Assembly (NCBI GenBank): GCA_002431545.1
Contig: DJFY01000013.1
Location: 8,503-19,910 of the forward strand
DNA length: 11,408 nt
Source: Cellvibrionales bacterium UBA5860
Lineage (GTDB): Bacteria > Pseudomonadota > Gammaproteobacteria > Pseudomonadales > Porticoccaceae
Direction of reading: 5' to 3'
Shown: positions 1 through 7,275 of the stretch, piece by piece
Position numbering within the stretch: position 1 is the first letter of the stretch
How the letters are laid out: each line of letters starts with the position of its first letter
Made by a program: the position numbers and the translations under genes
The notes under the pieces: generated by a model
What the model saw: the letters and a program-made list of their open reading frames with translations, nothing else
Told to the model about the DNA's origin: nothing
The model's database searches: none

Positions 1-23
1 ACCGAGAACCGAGAACCGAGAAC
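1..23. repeat. Heptamer tandem repeat (ACCGAGA)n, cut by the window edge
   Basis: Three perfect copies of the 7-base unit ACCGAGA plus two more bases stand head to tail at the left edge, so the array probably continues outside the window. No reading frame crosses it convincingly, and it looks like an intergenic simple-sequence repeat. Its full length and role cannot be judged from this fragment. Confidence 0.75.
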
Positions 24-449
24 ATGGAGGTTGGAAAAAGCTATAACAGCGCCATGTCTCTTTTAATATAAAACATTAAAATATATCTATAACATATTAT
101 TTATACTTAATATTTATTATAGTAAAAGATCTATCTATGGCCTCTGACGAGCTGCTAGAAAACAGGCCACCAGAAAAATAGCATACCGGATAAACAGCCC
201 AGCCCATTTGCCATTGGGTCGCGCGATATGGGGCAAAGGGTAATCGACACACGTTTCCACGAGTGCATTGAAATCTGCTCAACCTTGTCATCAGATTACG
301 CGCTAAACCAATATATGCTTGATCGGCATCAATCGGATTGCCACCCCTTGTCGACACCCTGAGCACTTTGTCCTAGCGTTCCCCAAAACGGGCGTTACTC
401 GTAGCGCACCGCCATCGTATAAAACAAATTGACACAGGACTGCCCCATC
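24..449. other. Non-coding stretch with AT-rich block
   Basis: I see no convincing gene here. Positions 61-128 are extremely AT-rich (runs of A, T and TA steps), unlike the rest of the window. Short inverted repeats are visible: ACATGG (22-27) with CCATGT (52-57), and TGGCCT (138-143) with AGGCCA (164-169), but neither is followed by a T tract. A TATAAA at 418-423 could be the -10 box for the downstream small HTH gene. The element 17 bp upstream (TTACTC, 395-400) is a poor -35, so that promoter is only tentative. An 89-codon minus-strand frame (366-97) shows no recognisable domain and is treated as spurious. Confidence 0.5.
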
Positions 450-662
450 ATGAATCAGCCGCTCACCGGGCCGTTGCACGCCACAGCAGACGCCAACCCT
501 TTACCCAAGCGCATAAGACAGCTTCGGGAATCACTGGGGCTTAGCCCGAGCCAGGCCGCGTATGTGGTCCACGTACCCCCAGGCACATGGCGACAGTGGG
601 AAGAAGGCAGAAAACAAATGCCTGTCGAAACTTTCACCTTGTTTTGCAGAAAAACCAGATAG
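450..662 (+). CDS. Small XRE-like helix-turn-helix DNA-binding protein
   Basis: The predicted 70-residue protein is almost entirely one helix-turn-helix unit. After about 20 polar residues comes the pattern RIRQLRESLGLSPSQAAYVV, then a recognition-helix region ending in TWRQWEEGRKQMP. This is the usual layout of Cro/C1 (XRE) folds (xxLRexLGLsqxxxA...xxxWExGxr.mP), and it suggests a sequence-specific DNA-binding regulator or an antitoxin-like protein. No effector domain follows: the protein stops about 10 residues after the HTH. I chose the ATG at 450, which has AGGA about 10 nt upstream; a TTG at 429 in the same frame is possible. The gene stands alone, converges with the ABC permease gene 36 nt away, and has no recognisable toxin partner. 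The HTH assignment rests on pattern resemblance. Target and function are unknown. Confidence 0.6.
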   Translation: MNQPLTGPLHATADANPLPKRIRQLRESLGLSPSQAAYVVHVPPGTWRQWEEGRKQMPVETFTLFCRKTR

Positions 663-695
663 TTTTTATTTGCACTCCGACACGACAGTCTATTT

Positions 696-716
696 TGCTC
701 AGGCAAGCATTTTTTT
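696..716 (+). terminator. Weak candidate terminator for the small HTH gene
   Basis: A short inverted repeat, TGCT (696-699) and AGCA (706-709), is followed at once by seven T residues (710-716) on the + strand. The stem is only 4 bp (an alternative pairing TTGC/GCAA at 695-706 is equally short), so this is a poor terminator. It is placed correctly for the plus-strand HTH gene and overlaps the last codons of the convergent permease gene. Confidence 0.25.
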
Positions 717-1862
717 AAAACGCGCCAGCGATAAGGCAAAGAAACACGCGCCAAAAACAACAATGCCCAGAACGTCGGGCCAGACATAGGCAATACCGTT
801 GCCCTTGAAAATCACCTGATAACCAAAGTCCATGTAGTAGCGCATGGGTGACAGGAGACTGGCATAGCTCATCATCGGAGACATGCTCTCAGGTGGCGTC
901 AGAGCCCCTGAGAGGAACAACATCGGCAGCAGCAACATGAACAATATCAACATAGCTTGCGCGATATTGCGCGCAAATACCGCAATAAACATACCCAGGG
1001 ACGCCACGGAAAAGCTATATAAAGCGGATACCAGGTAAAACAGCACCAGATTGCCGCGCACGGGCGTATCGAAAATGAGGTGTACGACCGCAAACAGCGA
1101 GACCATCGACAGCGTGAGCGTGACACACAATGCCGGAACAATTTTGGCGAGAAAAAGCTCGGCCGGATTCGTCGGCGTTACCATCAGTTGATCGAGAGTG
1201 TTGTAGAGCTTTTCCCGCACCAGCGCTGCTGCAGTCAGCAGCATACTGACGATGGTAATCATATTGAACATCTCCAGCAGACTAGTAAACCAGGCGCTGT
1301 CGATATTGGGGTTAAAGGCCACTCGCGTGCGCAAATTAACCTGGGGTAAGGTCGATGCCGGCAAACCTACAGTCATATCGCCATGCAACATATGGACAAG
1401 ATCTGTATTGAAGTCGGCGACAATCATTGCAATGTATGCAATGGCCAGCATAGCGGTACGCGACTGGGTGCCATCGCTAATCACCTGTAGCTGTGCCTGG
1501 CCGGCACTGGTGCCGCCGCCGACGAAACTGTGCGCAGAGACGTCGCGGGCAAACCCGGGCGGAATCACCACCACCAGACTGGCTTGACCTTTATCGAGCG
1601 TTTGGGCTATCTGCCCATCGTCCTCCAGATATCGAACAATCTTGAATTGCGGGGGCTTTAGGCGCGCCAAAAACTCCCTGCTCGACTCACTGTTATCGAG
1701 GTCGTACACGGCAATCGGATAATGATTCACCTCGATGTCAATGGCATGACCCGCGACATAGATAGCGCCGGTAAAACCCCAGATCAGGATCAGTACAATT
1801 GGAATATCCCGAAACAATTGCAGGAATTCCTTTTTCACCAATACACGCAGGCGCCGCCACAT
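699..1862 (-). CDS. ybhR: ABC-2 type transporter permease, YbhR-like
   Basis: This 387-residue inner-membrane protein should form half of the channel of an ABC exporter. It has the classic ABC-2 layout: one N-terminal membrane segment (about 21-38), a large periplasmic domain (about 40-190) and a cluster of five hydrophobic segments (about 191-214, 240-263, 271-296, 299-321, 361-380). The cytosolic motif LVREKLYNTLDQLMVTP at 214-230 matches the REkexGTleqLlvsP coupling element of the family. It is the last gene of the operon. Its ATG shares one base with the TGA of the upstream permease gene (TGATG), which points to translational coupling. Length and gene order match E. coli YbhR (368 residues); YhhJ is a close alternative. 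The substrate cannot be read from the sequence. Confidence 0.85.
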   Translation of the reverse strand: MWRRLRVLVKKEFLQLFRDIPIVLILIWGFTGAIYVAGHAIDIEVNHYPIAVYDLDNSESSREFLARLKPPQFKIVRYLEDDGQIAQTLDKGQASLVVVIPPGFARDVSAHSFVGGGTSAGQAQLQVISDGTQSRTAMLAIAYIAMIVADFNTDLVHMLHGDMTVGLPASTLPQVNLRTRVAFNPNIDSAWFTSLLEMFNMITIVSMLLTAAALVREKLYNTLDQLMVTPTNPAELFLAKIVPALCVTLTLSMVSLFAVVHLIFDTPVRGNLVLFYLVSALYSFSVASLGMFIAVFARNIAQAMLILFMLLLPMLFLSGALTPPESMSPMMSYASLLSPMRYYMDFGYQVIFKGNGIAYVWPDVLGIVVFGACFFALSLARFKKMLA

Positions 1863-3019
1863 CAGCCGATTCTCTTTTTAAGCATGGCCAGACACAGGCC
1901 ATACACAGCGGCTGTATAAATCGCCAGCGCGATAATATCACCGGCGTAATATTCGAACCCCAGACGTTTCAGGTAACTGCCACGGACTACATCCATAAAG
2001 TAAGTTGCAGGAATCGCGTGGGCAATCAGACGTCCCAGCTCGTCCATGCTCGCCACCGGCGAAGTGAAACCCGAATAGTTAAAGGCCGGCGTAACCGTCA
2101 ACAGAAAAGTCAGCAACATCGCCGCCAGCTGGGTTCGGGTCAAAATAGAAAACAGTAAGCCTAATCCAATGGTACAGGTGCAATACAACAACGCTGCACT
2201 GGCAAGCACCAGAAAACTGCCGACGAAATGCACGCCGAACTGGAGGATACTGGCGGCGAAGATCAGCAAAAAATCGATAAAACTGACCATAATGTAGGGT
2301 ACTGCCTTACCCGCTAATATTTCCCAGCGCGCGATCGGCGAACAGTACAAGTTAAATATAGTGCCATCTTCTTTCTCGCGGACAATCAACAAGGCACCGA
2401 GAATTGCCGGAAACAGCATGAGAATCAGAACCAGCAGGCCCGGCACAATCATATTGATGCTTTCGAGCGTCGGGTTGTACCAGATCGAGACACGCAACTC
2501 GACCGGCATCGCCAGATCCGCATTCAAGCCAAAGTCCTCCACATACGCACGCAAGGCCTGCTGGTTGTATAGCGCGTTGATGGTCGTGACGTAACTTTCG
2601 ATAACCTCCGCCCGTGTCGGAAAAGAACCATCGATATGAACTGAAACTTCCGCCGCATCGCCGCCGGTCAACAAGCGGGCGAAGTCGGGCGGCAATTCGA
2701 CAATGACTCGCGCCGTGCCACGCTGCATTAGATCTCTTGCCTCGGCAGCATCGCGCGTCACCGACACCAGTTCAAAGTACTCCGAGTGGGTAAAGCTGTC
2801 GATATAGTCCCTGCTGACAGCATTGTTGTCCGGGTCGACAAACACTATCGGCAGGTGCTTGACGTCCAGCGAGAGTCCATATCCAAATAGCTGTAACAGC
2901 AGCATGGGCACGAAAAAAGCCAGCCCGAGATAAATCGGGTCACGCAGCAACTCCCGTGTTTCCTTGACGATTAAGGCCCTGCAACGCTGCAAACTGATCA
3001 CGCTACCCGGTTTCCCCAT
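1862..3019 (-). CDS. ybhS: ABC-2 type transporter permease, YbhS-like
   Basis: The product is a 385-residue ABC-2 permease, partner of the YbhR-like protein in the membrane half of the exporter. It shows a first hydrophobic segment at about 29-48, a periplasmic domain at about 50-185 (including VELPPDFARLL, typical of the family), and a hydrophobic C-terminal half with segments near 188-212, 238-260, 267-291, 297-315 and 361-379. The coupling motif IVREKEDGTIFNLYCSP lies at 212-228. I chose the ATG at 3019 because AAGGG lies about 5 nt upstream. An ATG at 3073 in the same frame would give 403 residues but a 71-nt overlap with the ATPase gene, against 17 nt from 3019. E. coli YbhS has 377 residues, close to the shorter form. 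Confidence 0.85.
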   Translation of the reverse strand: MGKPGSVISLQRCRALIVKETRELLRDPIYLGLAFFVPMLLLQLFGYGLSLDVKHLPIVFVDPDNNAVSRDYIDSFTHSEYFELVSVTRDAAEARDLMQRGTARVIVELPPDFARLLTGGDAAEVSVHIDGSFPTRAEVIESYVTTINALYNQQALRAYVEDFGLNADLAMPVELRVSIWYNPTLESINMIVPGLLVLILMLFPAILGALLIVREKEDGTIFNLYCSPIARWEILAGKAVPYIMVSFIDFLLIFAASILQFGVHFVGSFLVLASAALLYCTCTIGLGLLFSILTRTQLAAMLLTFLLTVTPAFNYSGFTSPVASMDELGRLIAHAIPATYFMDVVRGSYLKRLGFEYYAGDIIALAIYTAAVYGLCLAMLKKRIG

Positions 3020-4982
3020 TGACCCTTGCTCGTCGACTATCGTGCTCAATAAAGTTAACGAAAGCTTCTTCAACCGACAGCGGTAATTCTTCTACATTTG
3101 CTTCGATACCGTGGCCGCTAAGTATTTTTTCCACTTCGCGCCTGTCCGAATCCATATTTCGACTTTGCCACTGAATACGCCTGCCATAATAAATAGCTTC
3201 GCTGAAAACCGGCTTGAGCAGGCGAAAAGCCTGGGCAAATTGCTCGGTCATCACCGCAATGAGTCCGCCATCCCTGGTCACGGCCTCTGCCTTCAATGCC
3301 GCCGGAGTATCCGCAACGACCATGCGTCCCTCCCGCATAAAGCCGAGGCGGTGACAATGCTCCGCTTCATCCATGTAATGTGTCGACACAATAACGGTAA
3401 CGCCTTGGCGCTGCGTGAGCTCATGGATCGCTCGCCAGAACTGGCGGCGGGCGATGGGGTCGACGCCCGAGGTCGGCTCGTCCAGAAACAGTAATTGAGG
3501 CTGATGTAGAAGCGCGCAAGCCAGCGCGACGCGCTGCCGCATACCCAAGGGCAAAGAGCCCACCCGGCGCTGACTAAATTTATCCAGTTGAAACTGCCCG
3601 ATCAGCTCCCCGATTCGCCCCTCGAGTTCCCGATTTGCCAAACCAAAAAGACCGCCGTACAGGGCCATGTTTTCCCGGGCACTGAGATCTCGGTACAGCG
3701 AGAACTTCTGCGACATGTAACCAATCCGGTGGCGCAACGCTTTCTTGCCGGTTAGGACATCGCAACCTAGAACCCGCGCCGTGCCGGAAGTGATCCTCTG
3801 CAAACCGCACAACATCTTGATCAATGTCGTTTTACCTGCGCCATTGGGTCCGAGCAAGCCAAATATTTCGCCGCTGTCGATTGCGAGGTCGACGCGATCG
3901 ACAGCTTTGAAATCGCCAAAATGGCAGCTGATGCCCCGCGTTGTGACCGCCGACTCTCGCTCCGGTATATTCTTGTGGCGATTGCTTGCCGCCACCGCTC
4001 TAGGCGTCTCCTCCGCGCTGGCATCCTCGCGGGATGCAGTCATGTGAGCGACGAAAACATCTTCCAGCGACGGCCTGGCAGGTTGCAGATCAAGCGCCTG
4101 AGCAGATACCTGCCGGCTCGACATATAATCCGTAAAAGCCTCGGACGGCTTCGTCCCGGCAGCAGGTGGCAAACACAATATACGACAACGTTCCCCGACC
4201 TGGTCGAGGGACTGTAATCCCTGCCACTCTCGTATCGAAGCCAGCACAGGCTCTGGCCCGGTAGCACTGACCTGTAGTACGCGGTCATCCAGTTCCGCCG
4301 CCAGCTCCTGAGGCGTACCTGCGGCAATCACTTCCCCGGCATGCATCATCACGATGCTGTCACAGCGCTCCGCCTCATCGAGATAGGCCGTCGACAACAG
4401 CACAGTTACCTGTCTTTCGCTGACGATGTCGTGAATGATCTCCCAGAAGTCCCGACGTGAAATCGGGTCGACACCGGTGGTCGGCTCGTCGAGCAACAGC
4501 ACATCCGGCAGGTGCAGGAGCGTACAGATCAACGCCAGCTTTTGCCGCATGCCTCCCGATAGTTTTTCCGCCGGTCTATCCAGGAATGGCTTTAACCGCG
4601 TCATCTCCAGCAGACGCTCCCGATTGCGCTGATACTGTTCCTCCGGGATTGCACGCAGCTCGCGAAAAAACTGAATATTCTCGTCGACGCTTAAGCTATT
4701 GTATAGATTTAGCCCCAACCCCTGCGGCATATAACCGATCAGGCCTTTGATTTTTTCCGGGGCAGCCAGACAGTCGATACCGGCGATGGAAAGGGTTCCC
4801 TGATTAGCGCTCAGCACACCCGAGAGACACTGAATCACACTGGTTTTTCCAGCGCCATCGGGTCCAATAAGACCCAATATCTGGCCCTTTTCGACAGTAA
4901 AAGAGACATCTTTTACCGCTGTTGTCTTGCGATAGCGTTTGGCAAGACCCGCAACCTGGATAACCGCAGTTGAATCACCCAT
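3003..4982 (-). CDS. ybhF: Double-domain ABC transporter ATPase, YbhF-like
   Basis: This protein of about 659 residues carries two ABC ATPase domains in one chain and should power the exporter at the cytosolic membrane face. Domain 1 has Walker A GPDGAGKTS (40-48), signature LSGGM (141-145) and Walker B VLLLDE (161-166), but alanine A199 replaces the switch histidine (STAYLDEAE). Domain 2 has Walker A GPNGAGKTT (378-386), a non-standard signature LPLGM (477-481), Walker B LLFLDE (497-502) and histidine H535 (STHYMDEAE). Each domain is followed by a regulatory-looking tail (about 233-313 and 560-645). E. coli YbhF shows the same GPDGAGK, LPLG and missing-histidine pattern, as far as I recall it. 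The ATG at 4982 is preferred; a TTG at 5006 would add eight residues. Neither start has a clear ribosome binding site, so coupling to upstream translation is likely. Confidence 0.9.
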   Translation of the reverse strand: MGDSTAVIQVAGLAKRYRKTTAVKDVSFTVEKGQILGLIGPDGAGKTSVIQCLSGVLSANQGTLSIAGIDCLAAPEKIKGLIGYMPQGLGLNLYNSLSVDENIQFFRELRAIPEEQYQRNRERLLEMTRLKPFLDRPAEKLSGGMRQKLALICTLLHLPDVLLLDEPTTGVDPISRRDFWEIIHDIVSERQVTVLLSTAYLDEAERCDSIVMMHAGEVIAAGTPQELAAELDDRVLQVSATGPEPVLASIREWQGLQSLDQVGERCRILCLPPAAGTKPSEAFTDYMSSRQVSAQALDLQPARPSLEDVFVAHMTASREDASAEETPRAVAASNRHKNIPERESAVTTRGISCHFGDFKAVDRVDLAIDSGEIFGLLGPNGAGKTTLIKMLCGLQRITSGTARVLGCDVLTGKKALRHRIGYMSQKFSLYRDLSARENMALYGGLFGLANRELEGRIGELIGQFQLDKFSQRRVGSLPLGMRQRVALACALLHQPQLLFLDEPTSGVDPIARRQFWRAIHELTQRQGVTVIVSTHYMDEAEHCHRLGFMREGRMVVADTPAALKAEAVTRDGGLIAVMTEQFAQAFRLLKPVFSEAIYYGRRIQWQSRNMDSDRREVEKILSGHGIEANVEELPLSVEEAFVNFIEHDSRRARVNGETG

Positions 4983-5085
4983 TGTGACTGCTGCCGCGAC
5001 CGACAATCACGGCTTTGCGAATCAAGCGCAGGGCTTTTGGGTACAGCTTTTCGAACAGCGCGAATATTGCCGGCTGGTGCGGCAT
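4975..5085 (-). CDS. Possible 36-codon coupling ORF between adaptor and ATPase
   Basis: An ATG one base after the adaptor stop codon (TAG at 5087-5089) opens a 36-codon frame that ends in a TGA overlapping codons 2-3 of the ATPase gene (ATGGGTGA). It fills the whole gap between the two genes. The predicted peptide starts MPHQPAIFALFEKLYPKALR and is basic, with an amphipathic middle and no recognised domain. Its own ribosome binding site is weak (GAG about 4 nt upstream). It could be a real small protein, a coupling device that carries ribosomes to the ATPase start, or chance. The arrangement is visible; its function is inference. Confidence 0.3.
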   Translation of the reverse strand: MPHQPAIFALFEKLYPKALRLIRKAVIVGRGSSHNG

Positions 5086-5086
5086 G

Positions 5087-6163
5087 CTACTCGGGTTGCT
5101 GCAGGTCAATAACAGCATCGGCGGGCATACCGGGTTTTAACAGGCGCTGCTTGTTATCGGCAAGTGCCAGTTCAACAGCGAACACCAGTTTGACCCGCTC
5201 CTCTTTGGTCTCGACATTTTTGGGCGTGAATTCGGCCTGTTGAGCAATTTTGCTGACACGGGCCGAAAAGGCGTGGTCGGGAAAAGCATCGACATATACG
5301 TTCCCCGACTGACCCAGAGTAAGTTCGCCGATACGCGGCTCTGGTACGTAGATCTTCAGGTACAGGCGATCCATATCCACCAGGGTAAACGTCGTCGCAC
5401 CTGCGGGAATCTCTTCGCCCACTTCGATATTGCGCGTCAGCACCGTCGCACTGACGGGGCTATTGATATTAAGGTAACCGACAACCATGTCGAAAGCTTC
5501 GCAGTTGAGTCTGGCCTCTTCGACGCGTTCTCGCTTGGCTTCTCGCGTGACTTCCAGGCGAGAAACCCGCGTATCTCCCAACAGGGCCAACGATAGTGTC
5601 TTCTCCGTCTGCCTGAGATTGGCTTGCGTCTCTTGCAGACCGTTACGCAGTGCAACGACCTGGAGTTCAGCCTCGTCGAGTTTTTGCTGGGATACCAGTT
5701 GACGCTCGCGCAAGGTCTGTAAACGTTGCCATTCTTTTTCAGCTAACTGCAGGCTGGCGCTGGTTTTCGCCACCAGCGCCTGTGCCGCCGCTTTGGCACT
5801 CTCCGCCAGTTCAACCTGAAGTTTGACTTCTTTGCGCAGCAGGGCCAGTTCCTCATCGAGTGCGCGCAATTCCTGTTCCTGGGCTTGCAGGGATTTGCGC
5901 TGCGCCTGCGCGCGGGCACATAGGGCTTCGTCTTTAAGAACAGCCATCGGCTGTTCCGGCTGGACGGTATCACCCTCGTCGACGAAAACTTCCTTTACCG
6001 TGCCCGCGGTTTTAGCGCTCAGCTTGATTAACCGACCCTCGATGCGACCGCTACTGTGTAATCTGCCTTCATCATCCCGGGCACAACCTGGCAGAACCAG
6101 CACGACCGGTAATCCGATGAATATTAACGCCAGAATCAGTGTAAAGCGGCGAACAGTTGTCAT
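5087..6163 (-). CDS. ybhG: HlyD-family periplasmic adaptor (membrane fusion protein), YbhG-like
   Basis: The 358-residue adaptor should bridge the inner-membrane ABC exporter to an outer-membrane channel of TolC type encoded elsewhere. It has an N-terminal hydrophobic stretch (7-25) ending in LPGC with C27, which could be a lipid attachment site or just the end of a membrane anchor. A first lipoyl half follows (about 45-78, with VKEVFVDEGDTVQPEQPMAVL), then a long Q/E/A/L-rich coiled-coil hairpin (about 80-220), the second lipoyl half (about 228-262) and a beta-barrel region. The segment AEFTPKNVET at 310-319 is characteristic of the YbhG/YhiI branch. The ATG at 6163 has a good AAGGA about 6 nt upstream. 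It is the first gene of the operon, so the promoter should lie at 6164-6387. E. coli YbhG has 332 residues. Confidence 0.88.
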   Translation of the reverse strand: MTTVRRFTLILALIFIGLPVVLVLPGCARDDEGRLHSSGRIEGRLIKLSAKTAGTVKEVFVDEGDTVQPEQPMAVLKDEALCARAQAQRKSLQAQEQELRALDEELALLRKEVKLQVELAESAKAAAQALVAKTSASLQLAEKEWQRLQTLRERQLVSQQKLDEAELQVVALRNGLQETQANLRQTEKTLSLALLGDTRVSRLEVTREAKRERVEEARLNCEAFDMVVGYLNINSPVSATVLTRNIEVGEEIPAGATTFTLVDMDRLYLKIYVPEPRIGELTLGQSGNVYVDAFPDHAFSARVSKIAQQAEFTPKNVETKEERVKLVFAVELALADNKQRLLKPGMPADAVIDLQQPE

Positions 6164-6387
6164 ATTGTTCCTTAATTATTCGGTTCAGCGTCACGCCTGC
6201 CTGCAAAAAGGCGCTTACAATACTTCCGGCAAACAACAAGGTACGGCGTGTTGTCGGCACTCAGGCACGTTGCGATTGTATACAGGTCGCTGATGATTTC
6301 CGAGCGCAGCAGCATCCCGCTGACAGCAGTGATAGCATAACGTCCTCGCCACCCTGTGAAATCACCATTACAACAAGTGAGCACACT
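6164..6387. promoter_or_regulatory. Divergent intergenic region between the efflux operon and the GST gene
   Basis: These 224 nt must hold the promoters of two divergent transcripts. I found no strong -35/-10 pair on either strand. Visible elements are the palindrome TGTATACA (6277-6284) and the AAGGA ribosome binding site of the adaptor gene beside 6163. No local regulator gene is present (E. coli uses the TetR-type CecR for ybhGFSR), so the controller, if any, lies elsewhere. Confidence 0.4.
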
Positions 6388-7038
6388 ATGAAACTACTCG
6401 ATTCCTTTGGCCCCAACCCACGCCTGGTACGCATGTTTATGGCTGAAAAGGGCATTGAATTACCCACCGAACAGATTGATCTGCTGGGTGGGGAAAATCG
6501 CCAAAAATCCTATACAGAGCGCAACCCTGGCGGCCAGATGCCCGCACTGGAGCTGGATGACGGTTCTCTCCTCGCGGAAACCACGACTATCTGCGAATAC
6601 CTCGAGGAAAAGTACCCCACGCCTGCCATTATCGGCAATACTGCGGAGAACCGGGCTCAGAGCCGCATGTGGGTACGCCGCATCGAACTCAACATCACCG
6701 AGCACATTTATAATGGCTTCCGTTACGCTGAGGGGCTGGACTTGTTCAAAGACCGACTCTACTGCATTCCGGAAGCTGCGGACGGCCTCAAGGCCAAGGC
6801 CCGGGATCAGCTCCAATGGCTCGATGGCTTGCTGGCGGGCAAGGATTACATTGGTGGCGACAGCGTTGGCCTGGCCGATATGATCCTCTATTGCTGTCTG
6901 GACTTTGCCCAGGGCGTCGGCCAACCTATCGAGCCATCGCTACAGAACGTCAATGCCTGGTTTGCCCGTATGGATGCGCGGCCGAGCGCCGCAGCCAGTT
7001 TGCATGCCAACAGCGAAGCCGTCGGCATGAAAGGCTAA
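6388..7038 (+). CDS. Glutathione S-transferase family protein
   Basis: The 216-residue cytosolic protein has the two-domain GST fold. The thioredoxin-like N-terminal domain (about 1-75) begins MKLLDSFGPNPRLVRMFMAE and contains NPGGQMPAL (46-54) with the expected cis-proline P52. The acidic-Ser/Thr pair E64-T65, which normally grips the gamma-glutamyl part of glutathione, is present. The helical C-terminal domain (about 88-205) contains GGDSVGLADMILYC around D164, the conserved folding aspartate; the usual Ser/Thr three residues earlier is glycine (G161). It probably conjugates glutathione to electrophiles or reduces a disulfide or peroxide; the substrate is unknown. The ATG at 6388 starts directly at the conserved fold, so the longer frame upstream is unlikely to be translated. 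It diverges from the efflux operon. Confidence 0.9.
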   Translation: MKLLDSFGPNPRLVRMFMAEKGIELPTEQIDLLGGENRQKSYTERNPGGQMPALELDDGSLLAETTTICEYLEEKYPTPAIIGNTAENRAQSRMWVRRIELNITEHIYNGFRYAEGLDLFKDRLYCIPEAADGLKAKARDQLQWLDGLLAGKDYIGGDSVGLADMILYCCLDFAQGVGQPIEPSLQNVNAWFARMDARPSAAASLHANSEAVGMKG

Positions 7039-7097
7039 ACGTTTATCGATGTAATGCTTATGCCGTGCGCATTTGATGTCATGCGTATCTGATGTAA

Positions 7098-7138
7098 GGC
7101 CCCCGGTTGCAATGCGACCATATTTCCGACCGGGGGCC
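7098..7138. terminator. Strong GC-rich hairpin between convergent genes
   Basis: A perfect 10-bp inverted repeat, GGCCCCCGGT (7098-7107) and ACCGGGGGCC (7129-7138), encloses a 21-nt loop. The stem can extend inward by a G-U and a G-C pair (7108/7128 and 7109/7127). It lies 60 nt after the GST stop and faces the convergent small gene. No T tract follows on either strand, so it is not a textbook terminator, but a bidirectional terminator or mRNA 3' stabiliser is the simplest role. Confidence 0.55.
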
Positions 7139-7164
7139 AGCTTCGGTAAACCTGCTTAAATTCC

Positions 7165-7194
7165 GACAAAATTTGCTAAAGCCTTAACGAAGGC
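7165..7194 (-). terminator. Candidate terminator of the small minus-strand gene
   Basis: On the minus strand GCCTT-CGTT-AAGGC (7194 to 7181) forms a 5-bp stem with a 4-nt loop, followed by the U-rich TTTAGCAAATTTT. It sits about 80 nt past the stop of the 7518-7276 gene. Just before it, GCCGGG (7195-7200) and CCCGGC (7212-7217) can form a second 6-bp stem. The stems are short, so confidence is limited. Confidence 0.35.
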
Positions 7195-7275
7195 GCCGGG
7201 AATATTCAGCACCCGGCTTAGCCACACTTGGCGGGGTGCATCGACAATGCCCGCTAGACTCGACTTGCAAACCAT

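Noticed and set aside
202..217. CCCA...TGGG inverted repeat, possible operator or terminator
   Set aside because: The arms are only 4 bp and no T tract or promoter element is nearby; this is expected by chance.
97..366. 89-codon minus-strand ORF in the left non-coding region
   Set aside because: It has no recognisable motif, an unusual Ser/Cys/Trp-rich composition, an end inside the AT-rich block and no clear ribosome binding site. It is more likely chance than a gene.
455..793. 112-codon minus-strand ORF across the HTH gene and the permease end
   Set aside because: It overlaps two better-supported genes and has no domain resemblance.
6072..6260. Minus-strand ORF beginning MPTTRRTLLFAGSIVSAFLQ, looking like a signal peptide
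   Set aside because: It overlaps the adaptor start region in another frame. The adaptor start at 6163 has a good AAGGA site, and the frame resembles nothing after its first 20 residues.
6157..6387. Extension of the GST frame upstream of 6388
   Set aside because: The extra 77 codons resemble nothing, overlap the divergent adaptor start, and the GST fold begins exactly at the ATG at 6388.
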